A DNA stretch of 64,000 bases from an uncultured Pseudomonadales bacterium. GTDB taxonomy: Bacteria; Pseudomonadota; Gammaproteobacteria; Pseudomonadales; Porticoccaceae. Positions 46,485 to 56,810 of the stretch are shown in pieces; the stretch's first letter is position 1, and the number at the start of each line of letters is the position of its first letter. The notes under the pieces are model-generated. The model was given only the letters and a program-made list of their open reading frames with translations, made no database searches and was not told the DNA's origin. Made by a program: the position numbers and the translations under genes. The stretch covers positions 62,001 through 126,000 of the forward strand of contig CALSNK010000007.1 of NCBI GenBank assembly GCA_943787675.1. Direction: 5' to 3'.

Positions 46485-47762
46485 TTAAGTGTCTGGCTCT
46501 TTCTTGGGCCGCAGACTAAGCGCCGCCACTTTCTTGATCATGGTGCCGTTGATCTCCTCGGTCTCGAACCTGTAACCCTCAACCGCAAAGCTGACATTAG
46601 CATCTGGAATACTCTCGAGCTGCTCTAAGGCTAACCCGTTTAATGTCTTGGGGCCGTCGGTGGGTAGTTCCCAACCAGTGGCCTTATTGATTTCACGAAT
46701 GGTGGCCGCACCATCAATCATATAGGTACCGTCGTCGCGGGCAATCACTTCCTCAATATCATCCGCCGTGTTGGTGGTGAAGTCACCGACAATCTCTTCG
46801 AGAATATCTTCCAGCGTTACCAAACCCTGAACTTCACCATACTCATCCACTACCACGGCAAACCGTTTGCGGGTCTTTTTAAAATTCAGCAGCTGGGTAG
46901 TTAGGGTCGTGCTTTCAGGGATAAAGTAGGCATCTTCGGCAAAGCGCTTAATCGCGTTGGTGGTGACTGTCTCAGAGCGCAGTAAATGATTGGCTTTACG
47001 GGCATGGAAGATACCAACGATATTATTGATGTCGCCTTCGTAGAGTGGCTGTCGAGTATATTCAGAGGACAGAATATTACTCATTAGATCATCAATGCTA
47101 TCTTCTAGATCTAGACCCTTCACTTCATTGCGGGGAATCATGATGTCTTCGACAGTAACATTTTCTAGATCAAGAATGGCTCTAAGCATGCCCTGATTGT
47201 CGCCGGAAAGCTTGTGCCCAGAGATATCCACCAGAGACTTTAGCTCTTCATTATCCAATGCATCATCGCGATCTTTCTTGGGGTCAAAGCCCAGCAGAGA
47301 GATAAGCGCGTTGGTCAGGCTGTTAACCGCCCACACCAGCGGTGTTAGCAGTTGCAGCATGGGTTTTAAAATATGGCTGGCTTTAAAGGCAAACCATTCG
47401 GGATTCTGTGCGGCAATGGTTTTTGGGGTGACTTCAGAGAATACCAGCACGGCGATGGTCAATGAGGCTGTGGCTACCCAGGGAGCAGCGGCTTCACCGA
47501 CATAAATTATGGCCAGCATATTGGCGATAATAGCCGCGAAAATATTGACGGCGTTATTGCCAATCAGAATAAGACCAATAAGGCGATCCGGCATGGCAAG
47601 CAGCTTGGCAGCTCTGCGCGCGCCAGCACTTTTTTTACGTTGGTGACGAAGCCGATATCGGTTTAATGACATCATGCCGGTTTCGGAGCCAGAGAAAAAA
47701 GCGGATACAGCAAGTAGTGCTACGAGTGTTAACCACAACACCCAGGGGTGGGAACCGTCCAA
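46485..47762 (-). CDS. CNNM/CorC-family transporter with CBS pair
   Basis: The 425-residue protein has an N-terminal DUF21 membrane domain with about four helices (ALLAVSAFFSGSETGMMSLN), two CBS domains (VEDIMIPRNEVKGLDL and VVDEYGEVQGLVTLEDILEE) and a C-terminal CorC_HlyC domain. This is the CNNM architecture of YfjD/MpfA-type magnesium exporters. It lies downstream of the ypjD-like gene on the same strand. Confidence 0.93.
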   Translation of the reverse strand: MDGSHPWVLWLTLVALLAVSAFFSGSETGMMSLNRYRLRHQRKKSAGARRAAKLLAMPDRLIGLILIGNNAVNIFAAIIANMLAIIYVGEAAAPWVATASLTIAVLVFSEVTPKTIAAQNPEWFAFKASHILKPMLQLLTPLVWAVNSLTNALISLLGFDPKKDRDDALDNEELKSLVDISGHKLSGDNQGMLRAILDLENVTVEDIMIPRNEVKGLDLEDSIDDLMSNILSSEYTRQPLYEGDINNIVGIFHARKANHLLRSETVTTNAIKRFAEDAYFIPESTTLTTQLLNFKKTRKRFAVVVDEYGEVQGLVTLEDILEEIVGDFTTNTADDIEEVIARDDGTYMIDGAATIREINKATGWELPTDGPKTLNGLALEQLESIPDANVSFAVEGYRFETEEINGTMIKKVAALSLRPKKEPDT

Positions 47763-47830
47763 GGATAGGAACCTCTATAGTTTCGGCAGAATATGTTGAA
47801 GTAGTTTGCGCGCTTTAGCAACAGGAGTTT

Positions 47831-48630
47831 TTACTGGGTGAGAATAAATTCTAAGACGATCTTACTGCCAATATAGCCAACCAAAATCGCGATAAAACCC
47901 GCCCAGGTCCAGCGAATGGCCTTGTTGCCCCGCCAGCCACGATTATGACGACCCCATAGCAGGATGGCATAGACAGCCCAGGCCACAATGCTAAAGGTCA
48001 CCTTGTGCACAAGCTGCTGAGCAAATAGGTCATCAAAGAACAGAAAGCCGCTGATTAATGACAGCGTCAGCAATATTTCTCCAGCCCAAATCAACTCAAA
48101 CAACAGTGTCTCCATGGTTTGAACAGGGGGCAGGGTGCGCATCAGAATATTCTGGTGCTTATGTTTGAGTTGCCAGTCTTGGTAACCAGCCAGTAGCGCC
48201 TGCAATGCGGCGATGGCCAGTAGGCTGTAGGCGAGAATAGAAATAAGTACATGGGCCTGCATAGGGCCAGACATGAGTGCAGGAGGCTTACTGCTGGGGC
48301 TAACTAGCGCCGCCAGTAGGCACAGAGCGCGAGAGCGGCAATAGCGACCAGGTATAGACTGTGTAGTGGCTTTTTAAGGCCGCTGACGAACACTAAGACA
48401 TTGATCACCAGTGCCAGCAGAGCAAGTATCTTGAATAGGCTTAGATCCAGACCACCTTCAACCAATAACAGCCCGGCTATTGCCAGCCCATGCAGACAGA
48501 TACCGATGCCAGTGATCGTCTGTAATGAGATTGGATTAAAGTGGGGGTCTTTGCGCAGCTGCATAAGGTGGTAAACCAACCCAACCATGTACGCAGCAAT
48601 TGCAGCAAAACCCAGTATGGAGCCTGTCAT
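47831..48630 (-). pseudogene. ypjD: YpjD/CcsA-like inner-membrane protein, apparent frameshift
   Basis: The N-terminal part (48304-48630) and the C-terminal part (47831-48274, with ILAYSLLAIAALQALLAGYQ and WAVYAILLWGRHNRGWRG) together match E. coli YpjD of 263 residues, a cytochrome c assembly CcsA-type membrane protein. They are in different frames. A two-base CG insertion or a one-base deletion near 48307-48312 accounts for this and gives about 265 residues. The gene is divergent from ffh, its usual position. Its role is not well defined. Confidence 0.85.
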
Positions 48631-48704
48631 CTGATAAATTCGCTAATTAATTTCAATGAGTGTGGCATATTCAAGACACAGGGTGAAGAGCAGGGCAAAA
48701 TTAT

Positions 48705-48713
48705 TGCTATAAT
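48705..48713 (+). promoter_or_regulatory. Extended -10 promoter of ffh
   Basis: TGCTATAAT at 48705-48713 is a perfect extended -10 element about 40 bases before the ffh start. The -35 region is poor, which is normal for this class. Confidence 0.6.
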
Positions 48714-48753
48714 GCCGCCCTAAAATGAACCGCCGGACGTTAACAGCATGGCC

Positions 48754-50138
48754 ATGTTTGAAAATTTAAGTGAGCGCCTCTCCCAGAGCCTCAAGAAAAT
48801 CTCTGGCAAAGCCAGTCTCAGTGAAGCCAATATCGAAGAAACATTGCGCGAAGTGCGCATGGCGCTGCTTGAAGCAGACGTCGCGCTTCCTGTCGTCAAA
48901 GACTTCGTTGAGCTGGTTAAAGAGCGCGCGCGTTGGGTAAAGAGGTTAATAGTAGCCTTAACCCAGGTCAGCAATTCCTGAAGATCGTTCAGGCCGAGCT
49001 CGAGCGTGTGATGGGGGAGAAAAATGAGTCCCTCAACCTAGCCCAGCAGCCCCCAGCCATTATTTTAATGGCCGGCTTGCAGGGTGCGGGTAAAACCACC
49101 TCTGTTGCCAAGCTATCTCGCTATCTGAGCGAGCGCGAAAAGAAAAAGGTCATGGTGGTCTCTGCGGATGTGTATCGTCCAGCGGCCATAGAGCAGCTTA
49201 AAACCCTGGCTGCTGAAGTTGGCGCGGTATTTTTTCCCAGCGATCCCAGCGAAAAGCCAGTAGCCATTGTTAAGGCGGCTATTGCGGCGGCCAAAACCAG
49301 CTTTGTTGATGTACTTATTATTGATACTGCCGGTCGTCTGGCTATCGATAATGAAATGATGGCCGAGATTAAAGAGGTTCATAAGGTCGCCAATCCGGTT
49401 GAGACTCTGTTTGTTATCGACGCCATGATTGGTCAGGACGCGGTGAACACCGCCAAGGCCTTTAACGAAGCGCTGCCACTGACCGGTGTGATTTTGACCA
49501 AGGTCGATGGTGATGCCCGCGGTGGTGCTGCGCTTTCTGTCAGGCATATTACTGGCAAGCCGATTAAATTCCTCGGTGTGGGCGAAAAAGTAGATGCCCT
49601 TGAACCGTTCCATCCCGAACGTATTGCGTCGCGCATACTGGGTATGGGTGATGTGCTCAGTCTTATTGAAGATGTTGAGCGCAACGTTGATAAGAAAAAA
49701 GCCGAAAAACTCGCCCAGAAAGTCGCCAAGGGCAAAGGCTTTGACCTTGAAGATCTCCGCGATCAGCTCCAGCAAATGAAAAATATGGGGGGTATGGCCG
49801 GTATGATGGATAAGCTGCCGGGGATGGGCAATATGGCGCAGATGGCTCAGCAACCCGATATGACCAGCCAGTTTGGCCGTATGGAACATATTATCGACTC
49901 CATGACACCCAAAGAGCGCCGCAACCCCGATATCCTCAATGGCTCCCGCAAGCGCCGTATTACCGTCGGCTCTGGCACCAGTATTCAGGATCTTAACCGC
50001 CTGCTAAAACAGCACAAGCAAATGGGTAAGATGATGAAAAAAATGAAGGGCAAAGGCATGCAGAATATGATGCGTGGCATGGGCGGTATGGCGCCTTCTG
50101 GGGGTGGTTTACCCCCCGGTATGTTCCCGCGCCGCTAG
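48754..50138 (+). pseudogene. ffh: Signal recognition particle protein Ffh, apparent two-base insertion
   Basis: Ffh binds signal sequences and 4.5S RNA and targets nascent membrane proteins to FtsY. The N domain (MFENLSERLSQSLKKISG) is in the first frame. The G domain (MAGLQGAGKTTSVAKL, IIDTAGRLA, TKVDGDARGG) and the Met-rich M domain are in another. An extra CG at 48931-48932, in a CG repeat, explains the shift; removal gives VKERALGKEVNSSLNPGQ and 460 residues. The gene is essential, so sequence error is very likely. The ATG at 48754 matches the family start. Confidence 0.93.
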
Positions 50139-50145
50139 GGTAGAG

Positions 50146-50173
50146 CCAAAGGCCTGTTGCCACAGGCTTTTGG
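50146..50173 (+). terminator. Hairpin after ffh
   Basis: CCAAAGGCCTG (50146-50156) pairs with CAGGCTTTTGG (50163-50173) with one G-T pair. There is no T-run after it. The rest of the 231-base gap before rpsP holds a possible GATAAT -10 box at 50338-50343. Confidence 0.6.
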
Positions 50174-50369
50174 ATAGAAAATCTCAGCTGCATAAAAGCT
50201 GTGTATTTTCCTTTAAAGTGGTTTCCTTTCATTTCCTTTTGACGTAACATACCGCGCCTCTCGTGGGGGTCCCGCTATGTTGTTTATTATTGTTGCGTGG
50301 CACATGGTTAGGTACTTAATTAAGCATCAAGTTTGGCGATAATGCCGCTTGAACACAGGATTTCAGTAA

Positions 50370-50624
50370 ATGGTAACAATTAGATTGGCTCGTGGCGGCG
50401 CAAAGAAACGTCCCTTTTACCACATCACAGTCTCTGACTCGCGTAACGCACGTGATGCTCGTTACATCGAGCGCATTGGCTTTTTTAACCCAGTTGCCCG
50501 CGGTGCCGAAGAGCGTCTGCGTGTAGATCTTGAGCGTGCCACATACTGGCAGGGTCAAGGCGCACAGGTTAGCGAGCGTGTTTCTGCATTGTTGAAAGAG
50601 GCTGCCAAGCTAGTAGCAGCCTAA
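50370..50624 (+). CDS. rpsP: 30S ribosomal protein S16
   Basis: The 84-residue basic protein has the S16 start [19 protein letters not shown] and the [11 protein letters not shown] motif. It is a small-subunit assembly protein. It is first in the rpsP-rimM-trmD-rplS operon, the standard order. Confidence 0.98.
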   Translation: MVTIRLARGGAKKRPFYHITVSDSRNARDARYIERIGFFNPVARGAEERLRVDLERATYWQGQGAQVSERVSALLKEAAKLVAA

Positions 50625-50640
50625 TTATAGGCACTGCAGC

Positions 50641-51183
50641 GTGAGTAGCTCTCTAACGAAGCCGGAAACACTTGTTGTAGGCCGGATAACAACAGTCTTT
50701 GGTGTGCGTGGATGGGTAAAAATATTCTCGTATACAGAGCAGATAGAGACCTTGTTCGACTACCAACCCTGGTGGATTGATACCCCAACCGGTCGACAGC
50801 AAATTATTGTTGATGACTGGAAGCGGCACACCGATTGTTTGGTAGTACACATCAAAGGCGTAGACGATAGAGATATTGCTCGCGCCTGGTGTAACCAAGA
50901 CATTTCAATTGATAAGAGCCAGCTTCCCGATTTGCATCGCGAAGAGTTCTATTGGTATCAGCTGGAAGGTCTTGCGGTGGTTAGTCACTTTGAAGGCCAG
51001 CAGATACGGCTTGGAGTGGTTAAGTCCCTGTTAGAGACTGGCGCTAATGATGTGCTGGTAATCGCAGGCGACACCGACAGTATCGATAGGGAAGAGCGGC
51101 TAGTTCCCTATGTTGATCAGTTTGTGACCAAGATAGATTTGGCCACTAAAACAATCGACGTAATTTGGGATCCAGAGTTTTAA
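50641..51183 (+). CDS. rimM: 16S rRNA processing protein RimM
   Basis: The 180-residue protein binds S19 and assists 30S head maturation. It has the RimM N-terminal barrel (VGRITTVFGVRGWVKIFSYT) and the C-terminal PRC domain ending in LVPYVDQFVTKIDL. The start is GTG at 50641, 16 bases after rpsP. Confidence 0.96.
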   Translation: MSSSLTKPETLVVGRITTVFGVRGWVKIFSYTEQIETLFDYQPWWIDTPTGRQQIIVDDWKRHTDCLVVHIKGVDDRDIARAWCNQDISIDKSQLPDLHREEFYWYQLEGLAVVSHFEGQQIRLGVVKSLLETGANDVLVIAGDTDSIDREERLVPYVDQFVTKIDLATKTIDVIWDPEF

Positions 51184-51213
51184 GCAACAGTTCGGGTCAC
51201 AGAGGTGAAATGA

Positions 51214-51966
51214 ATGAAAATTGCATTGATAACCCTGTTTCCGGAAATGTTTGCGGCAGTCACTGACTACGGTATAAGTAGCAGAGCTTTGAAAGACGGG
51301 TTGCTGGAGATAGCCAGCTACAACCCAAGAGATTTTACCGAAGATCGTCATCAGACGGTCGATGCCAGACCCTACGGGGGTGGCCCAGGTATGGTAATGA
51401 TGATCGAACCTCTACGCAGGGCGATATCAGCAGCCAAAGAATGGACAGACGAAGACCCATTGGTGGTGTATTTATCCCCCCAGGGCAAGGTGTTAAATCA
51501 GGCAGCCGTTAATGGTTTCGCCACACAGCAGTCACTTATTTTGATTGCGGGTCGCTACGAAGGTATCGACGAACGATTGATTCAGATGGAAGTTGATGAG
51601 GAATGGTCCATAGGTGACTACGTCCTCAGTGGTGGAGAACTTCCAGCGATGGTGCTGATAGATGCGCTGATACGTCAGATACCCGGAGCATTGGGGCATC
51701 AAGACTCAGCAGATCAGGATTCATTTGCCAATGGTTTGCTCGACTGCCCGCACTATACGCGGCCCGAGCAGCAGCATGGGCAGCCGGTACCAGAGGTTTT
51801 ACTCTCCGGTGACCACGAAAAAATACGGCGTTGGCGTTTGCAGCAATCATTAGTGCGAACACAACAAAGAAGACCAGATTTACTGGACCGCCTGAAGCTC
51901 AATAAAGAGCAACAGGCTCTACTCAAGGAAGCGAGTGCTGCGCTGGCAGATGATAAGAACGGATAG
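51214..51966 (+). CDS. trmD: tRNA (guanine37-N1)-methyltransferase
   Basis: TrmD methylates G37 of tRNAs and prevents frameshifting. The 250-residue SPOUT enzyme has [14 protein letters not shown] and the trefoil-knot region [14 protein letters not shown] and [18 protein letters not shown]. It is third in the operon. Confidence 0.98.
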   Translation: MKIALITLFPEMFAAVTDYGISSRALKDGLLEIASYNPRDFTEDRHQTVDARPYGGGPGMVMMIEPLRRAISAAKEWTDEDPLVVYLSPQGKVLNQAAVNGFATQQSLILIAGRYEGIDERLIQMEVDEEWSIGDYVLSGGELPAMVLIDALIRQIPGALGHQDSADQDSFANGLLDCPHYTRPEQQHGQPVPEVLLSGDHEKIRRWRLQQSLVRTQQRRPDLLDRLKLNKEQQALLKEASAALADDKNG

Positions 51967-52037
51967 CTTATCCTCTCTGTACAGAGCTCTAAATCAGGTG
52001 GCAGTGCCACCAACCAATGAAAATTGAGGAGCAAGAA

Positions 52038-52394
52038 ATGTCGAACAAAGTATCTATCATCGCTGAGCTTGAAAAAGAGCAGATGACCAAAGAAATCCCT
52101 GATTTCAGCCCCGGTGACACAGTGGTTGTTCAGGTTAAGGTAAAAGAGGGAGCTCGCGAGCGTCTTCAGGCCTTTGAAGGTGTAGTTCTAGCTAAGCGTA
52201 ATCGCCAGCTGAACTCAGCATTCACTGTACGCAAAATATCTAACGGTATTGGCGTAGAGCGTACCTTCCAAACTTACAGCCCATTAGTTGATAGCATTGA
52301 AGTTAAGCGTCGCGGTGCTGTTCGTCGTGCCAAGCTGTACTATTTGCGCGAACGTTCAGGTCGATCTGCACGTATCAAAGAGAAGTTGGGCTAA
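52038..52394 (+). CDS. rplS: 50S ribosomal protein L19
   Basis: The 118-residue protein has the L19 core ([20 protein letters not shown]) and the C-terminal [17 protein letters not shown]. The ATG at 52038 follows GGAG. It closes the operon and is followed by a strong terminator. Confidence 0.98.
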   Translation: MSNKVSIIAELEKEQMTKEIPDFSPGDTVVVQVKVKEGARERLQAFEGVVLAKRNRQLNSAFTVRKISNGIGVERTFQTYSPLVDSIEVKRRGAVRRAKLYYLRERSGRSARIKEKLG

Positions 52395-52421
52395 GCAATC
52401 ATCGATTGCTAGGGCAGTATC

Positions 52422-52454
52422 AAAAAAGGCGATCCTTAGGGTCGCCTTTTTTAT
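52422..52454 (+). terminator. Intrinsic terminator of the rpsP-rimM-trmD-rplS operon
   Basis: AAAAAAGGCGA (52422-52432) pairs with TCGCCTTTTTT (52442-52452) around a nine-base loop. A small inverted repeat AGCAATC-AT-GATTGCT lies just after the stop, at about 52394-52410. Confidence 0.9.
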
Positions 52455-52565
52455 TGCCAATTTTTCACCCTTAGTTGGGCTCTATCGACTTCTAATATCA
52501 TTTCTAGTGCCATTTCTTGACTGTGGCCATTCATGGTCTATTCTTAATTTTGCCAGTAGTAAAAA

Positions 52566-52581
52566 TGTGAACTAGTTCACG
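52566..52581 (+). promoter_or_regulatory. CRP/Vfr-like palindrome before the VPLPA-CTERM gene
   Basis: TGTGAACTAGTTCACG matches the CRP form TGTGA-N6-TCACA with one mismatch, and GTGAACTAGTTCAC is a perfect 14-base palindrome. A possible -10 (TATATA, 52614-52619) lies downstream, flanked by the inverted repeat GTGCCA (52605-52610) and TGGCAC (52626-52631). Confidence 0.5.
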
Positions 52582-52662
52582 TTTTACAGCTAGAGCGGTT
52601 CTGAGTGCCAGAGTATATAAATTCTTGGCACCCGTGATGGAGAGATGTACAGGGAGTGGGAT

Positions 52663-53271
52663 ATGAAAAAGGTATTTTTAATAGTAGTAGTTGCACTGTA
52701 TTCACTAATGGCGCTACCAGCGAGTGCCGATACAGTTGATTTATTAAGTATCTGGAAAGCCGACAAAAAAAATGATCTTGGTGGTGTAGATGTTGATGGT
52801 GATAGCAGTATCGACATGGGCTACGGCACTTGCATCGTGCCTAATTGTGAAGTGAACACTGGCGATCTCAGCAAGATTAGCTCTAAAGAGTTTTGGCAGG
52901 GAGGCGTGGCCAATGATCACCGAGTACCTGATATGCAAAATATGTTGGCGTTTGAGGGTGTCGCCATAGGTGATTTAGTGAAGACCCTAGAGAAGGATCC
53001 ATTCGACACTAAAACCCTAACTTCAACAGTCGATTTTTCTGGTTATATTACCGTTAAAGCCTCAGGTTCAGTCTGGCTTTATTATGTTGAGGATATGGAT
53101 AGCAATGGCGTCGCTATTACCCTTGGCAACGCTTTAGATGGCAAGTTGCACAACATATCTCATTACGCCGAATGGGGCATGTCAGAGGTTCCACTGCCCG
53201 CAGCAGCCTGGTTTTTCATCACAGGTCTGATTGGGCTGGCGGGTATTCGTAAGCGCGGGAGCACTCGCTAA
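52663..53271 (+). CDS. VPLPA-CTERM sorting-domain protein
   Basis: The 202-residue protein has a signal peptide (ending near SADT at 21-24), an acidic domain with an EF-like DVDGDSSID loop (43-51), and a C-terminal sorting tail. The tail consists of VPLPA (176-180), a hydrophobic helix (about 181-195) and RKR. PEP-CTERM-type tails of this kind are processed by exosortase in organisms with linked exopolysaccharide genes. Such genes follow directly. The body has no recognised domain. AGGGAG precedes the ATG. Confidence 0.88.
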   Translation: MKKVFLIVVVALYSLMALPASADTVDLLSIWKADKKNDLGGVDVDGDSSIDMGYGTCIVPNCEVNTGDLSKISSKEFWQGGVANDHRVPDMQNMLAFEGVAIGDLVKTLEKDPFDTKTLTSTVDFSGYITVKASGSVWLYYVEDMDSNGVAITLGNALDGKLHNISHYAEWGMSEVPLPAAAWFFITGLIGLAGIRKRGSTR

Positions 53272-53395
53272 CTAGTGAGACAGCCCCAGATTTAATGTTA
53301 ACTAGATCGCATTTTCACTGATAAGGGATTCGCATAACAGAAGACTCTCGCTACACTCTTTTTGAGATAATAACGCTTGGCGTCTGTTGTAAGCT

Positions 53396-54811
53396 ATGAA
53401 AGATAACCTATCAAGGATGGTGCGTTCTAAGGACGCGAAAATAAATGCATTCTCGCGTCTTATTGATGCGGGGATCATTGGTAGCACCCTGGTTGCTCTG
53501 GTTTCCGTTCTAAAATTAGAGTGGCTGCCAAGCTACAGCGGACTATTGCTTTTGGCGATCGTCTTATTTAGCTTCTTAACTGAATCTAGCCGCTCCTATA
53601 AGTCGTGGCGAGACATCAGTATTAATGACGAAATAATGGCTGTAGGCAGCAACTGGATTGTGGTTGTATTCGTCCTTATTGCCATTCAGGTAACCTTTCA
53701 GCCGGTTGATCTCTATAACCGCGAGATGGTGCTGTACTGGTTCATATTAACCCCTATAGAGCTTATCTCATGGCATTCCATTATGCGCATGGCACTGCGG
53801 TTTTTCCGCTATACAGGTGTTAGCGCGCAAACAGTGGCCATCTATGGGGCAACAGAGCTCGGTAGCGGCCTAGAAAAGCGAATTCAGTCAATGCCCTGGG
53901 CCGGTTACAACTTTTTGGGCTTCTTTGACGACCGCAAAACTAATGGCACGCGCCGCTTTATTTCCGACCAGAGCCTGATTAAGGGCGGCTCCCAAGACCT
54001 CATTGATCAGGCCCGCGCAGGCACCATCGACACCATATTTATCACATTGCCCCTCGCCGCAGAAAACCGCATCAAGTCATTGCTTGATGAGCTTTCCGAT
54101 ACCACTGTGTCGGCCTACATGATGCTGGATTTATTTAGCTTCGACTTACTGAATGCCAGCTGGCTCGACGTGCAGGGTATGCCTGCAGTGAGTATCTTTG
54201 AGTCTCCCCATACAGGCCTCGATAACATTACCAAGCGCGGTCTGGATTTAGTGTTTAGCACGCTTATTTTGGGCCTTATAGCAGTGCCGATGCTTGCCAT
54301 CGCACTGAGCATTAAATTGACCTCCAAAGGCCCGGTGATCTTTCGCCAGTTGCGCTATGGCATCGGTGGCGAATCAATCCATGTATGGAAGTTTCGCACC
54401 ATGACCTCAACGGATGCCGGCGATGGCGAAGTAAAGCAGGCCTGCAGATCCGATAGCCGAATTACCAAATTGGGTCGTTTTTTACGTAAAACCTCTCTCG
54501 ATGAACTACCCCAGTTTTTTAATGTGATGGCCGGAACCATGTCGATTGTAGGACCGCGCCCCCATGCTGTTACCCACAATGAATTTTATCGCTCGGCCAT
54601 TCATGGCTATATGCTCAGGCATAAAGTGAAGCCAGGCATCACTGGGCTGGCGCAGGTTAAGGGCTATCGTGGCGAGACAGATACCCTAGAGAAAATGGAA
54701 GGCCGAATAAAATACGACTTAGAATATATTCGCAGCTGGTCACTGTGGTTGGATGTAAAGCTCATTGTTATGACAGTGTTCGTTGGTTTTAACAACAAGA
54801 ATGCTTTCTGA
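53396..54811 (+). CDS. Undecaprenyl-phosphate sugar phosphotransferase
   Basis: The 471-residue protein has about four N-terminal membrane helices, a CoA-binding-like domain (VAIYGATELG) and a C-terminal bacterial sugar transferase domain. That domain is marked by KRGLDLVFSTLILGL, VWKFRTM, KTSLDELPQFFNVMAGTMSI and GPRPHA. Family members put the first sugar phosphate on undecaprenyl phosphate and so begin exopolysaccharide repeat-unit synthesis. It opens the EPS cluster. Confidence 0.92.
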   Translation: MKDNLSRMVRSKDAKINAFSRLIDAGIIGSTLVALVSVLKLEWLPSYSGLLLLAIVLFSFLTESSRSYKSWRDISINDEIMAVGSNWIVVVFVLIAIQVTFQPVDLYNREMVLYWFILTPIELISWHSIMRMALRFFRYTGVSAQTVAIYGATELGSGLEKRIQSMPWAGYNFLGFFDDRKTNGTRRFISDQSLIKGGSQDLIDQARAGTIDTIFITLPLAAENRIKSLLDELSDTTVSAYMMLDLFSFDLLNASWLDVQGMPAVSIFESPHTGLDNITKRGLDLVFSTLILGLIAVPMLAIALSIKLTSKGPVIFRQLRYGIGGESIHVWKFRTMTSTDAGDGEVKQACRSDSRITKLGRFLRKTSLDELPQFFNVMAGTMSIVGPRPHAVTHNEFYRSAIHGYMLRHKVKPGITGLAQVKGYRGETDTLEKMEGRIKYDLEYIRSWSLWLDVKLIVMTVFVGFNNKNAF

Positions 54812-54910
54812 TAAGGAGACTTTAGAAAGGACAGCCGTCACAGACCAAGATTCAGGTCTACAATTAGCGGTAACGGATTAACTTAATAAGATTACAAAGG
54901 AACAGTGATC

Positions 54911-55492
54911 ATGGACATCAACACAGCAGGCATTAAACCAATAGTTTTAAGTGTATTTCTAGCACTCACCAGTACCGTAGCGGCAGTTGCGAGCGCAGCA
55001 CCAGCCCTAGAGGCCTACCTCTTAAATCCCGGCGACCAGCTGATGGTCTCTGTATGGAACGAAGAGTCTCTAGAGCGAACCATCACGGTACTTCCCGATG
55101 GAAAAATCTCATTTCCTCTCGTTGGCCATCTAACCGCTGCTGGCGAAACCGCATCGGCTTTGGAAGGCAAGATAACCGCCAAGCTCGACGCCTTTATCGC
55201 CGACCCCGAAGTCAACGTAACCGTCACCAATACTCGCGGTAATGTGAGCTATGTGGTTGGCAAGGTACTCAACCCAGGTCCTATTGTAATGGTGCAGGCA
55301 ACGACCGTTATGCAGGCCCTAGCAATGGCCGGTGGGCTCAATGAGTTTGCCTCGGCTAACTCAATTAAAATCATTCGCAGCACCGATGAGCAGGAAACGC
55401 TCCTCAAGGTCCGTTATTCAGATCTTGAAAAGGGCAGTGACCTTTCCAGCAACCACCGGCTAGAAGCTGGCGACGTAATTGTTGTTCCATAA
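54911..55492 (+). CDS. Polysaccharide export protein (Wza/XrtA-associated type)
   Basis: The 193-residue periplasmic protein has a signal peptide (ASA/APA), a Poly_export domain (LNPGDQLMVSVWNEESLERT) and an SLBB-like domain (VVGKVLNPGPIVMV). The short length and absence of a lipobox Cys suit the PEP-CTERM/XrtA-associated export proteins rather than classical Wza. The ATG at 54911 is preferred to an upstream GTG. Confidence 0.88.
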   Translation: MDINTAGIKPIVLSVFLALTSTVAAVASAAPALEAYLLNPGDQLMVSVWNEESLERTITVLPDGKISFPLVGHLTAAGETASALEGKITAKLDAFIADPEVNVTVTNTRGNVSYVVGKVLNPGPIVMVQATTVMQALAMAGGLNEFASANSIKIIRSTDEQETLLKVRYSDLEKGSDLSSNHRLEAGDVIVVP

Positions 55493-55510
55493 ACAGGACG
55501 GGGTGAAATT

Positions 55511-56653
55511 ATGAAAAAGATATGTAAGCTAATTACGATAAGCGCAGCCTCGATACTAATACCGGCTGTGGCCTCTTATGCAGGCACCTGGGTGCCAACC
55601 TGGGGCGTTGGTTCAAGCGTCAACTATGATGATAATTTTTTCATGTCGGACGATGAGCAAAGTACCTGGGAATATTCAGTAAGACCTGAGCTCTCATTAA
55701 AGTATCTAACGCCATCCGTGGAATCCTCACTGGATGCCAAGTTGGCGGTTAGGCGCTATACCGAGTTCAGCGGATTTGACTCCGAAGATCCATCACTCAC
55801 CTGGGACAATAGTTTTAAGACTCAACGAGCAACTTGGACTCTAGATTTTGGCTATGCAGAAAATTCTCAAAGAGATGCTGCTGAGCTAGATACCGGCGAA
55901 TTCAATTCCAACAGCATTGTAGAAACCATTAATGTAGAGCCAGGTGTCAGTTACCAGCTCACAGAGAAAGACAGTGTTTCATTGGGCCTGAGCCATATTG
56001 AACGGGACTACGATACCGGCGATTTTTCAGACAACGAAAATCAATCGGTGAATCTTGGCTGGCAGCATAAAATAAATCAACGCTGGACCACCACAGTGAA
56101 TGCCACCGTCTCAAAATATGAGGCAGCACGCCCTGCTATAGATTCTAGCGAGACTGACTATGACAATGTTACCGTCGGTATTATTTACCAGTATTCACCC
56201 GCTATGAGCATCCAAGCCAGCGCAGGTCGCTTTACCAGTGATAGACACCAAATTGTGTTTGTTGGGCCCGCTCAGGTCATTACCGACGAGGACAACTCTG
56301 GATCCTTGGCCACTATTGCACTGGCCTATGATCAAGCAAAAAACATCTGGTCGGTTAATGTATCCAAAGGTCTGTATCCCTCCAGTCGTGGTGAAGTTGA
56401 AGAGCGCGACTCCTTCAGTCTCTCTTATGAACGCCGCCTGAGTGAACGCAGCTCCGCTGGTCTTCTTACGTCTTGGAGCGATACGTCCTCTACTACCAAT
56501 CCAAGGGAACACAGTAACGTAGAGCCCTTCTATAGATACAGCATTACACCGCGACTTAAGCTGGATACGTCCTATAGTTTTCGTGCCTATGATCGCAATA
56601 CCGGCAGTGTTGAATCTAATAAGGTTAAGGCAGGCTTGCGGTATAGCTTTTAG
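55511..56653 (+). CDS. Outer-membrane beta-barrel protein of the EPS cluster
   Basis: The 380-residue protein has a signal peptide (ASYA/GTW) and alternating amphipathic strands ending in a terminal RYSF, a barrel end signal. Proteins in this position in PEP-CTERM-linked EPS clusters are thought to form the outer-membrane secretion channel; that role is inferred. It lies 18 bases after the export gene. Confidence 0.8.
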   Translation: MKKICKLITISAASILIPAVASYAGTWVPTWGVGSSVNYDDNFFMSDDEQSTWEYSVRPELSLKYLTPSVESSLDAKLAVRRYTEFSGFDSEDPSLTWDNSFKTQRATWTLDFGYAENSQRDAAELDTGEFNSNSIVETINVEPGVSYQLTEKDSVSLGLSHIERDYDTGDFSDNENQSVNLGWQHKINQRWTTTVNATVSKYEAARPAIDSSETDYDNVTVGIIYQYSPAMSIQASAGRFTSDRHQIVFVGPAQVITDEDNSGSLATIALAYDQAKNIWSVNVSKGLYPSSRGEVEERDSFSLSYERRLSERSSAGLLTSWSDTSSTTNPREHSNVEPFYRYSITPRLKLDTSYSFRAYDRNTGSVESNKVKAGLRYSF

Positions 56654-56810
56654 AAGCGTGCGGTATAGCCCCTAAAAATAATCTCAATGAATTATAGATA
56701 TAAAAAGCCTATGTGAATCGCTTCTATGAAGAGCAAAGGCAAAGAGACGGGCGACAATAGGTAGCGGGAATTAGGGTTAAACGGGATAAGAAAAGGAAGT
56801 AACAGAGTTT

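Noticed and set aside
52625-52642. A sigma54-like site (TTGGCAC then GG 10 bases later) before the VPLPA-CTERM gene
   Set aside because: PEP-CTERM genes can be RpoN-controlled, but the -12 element has GG rather than GC and the predicted start would fall on the ribosome site.
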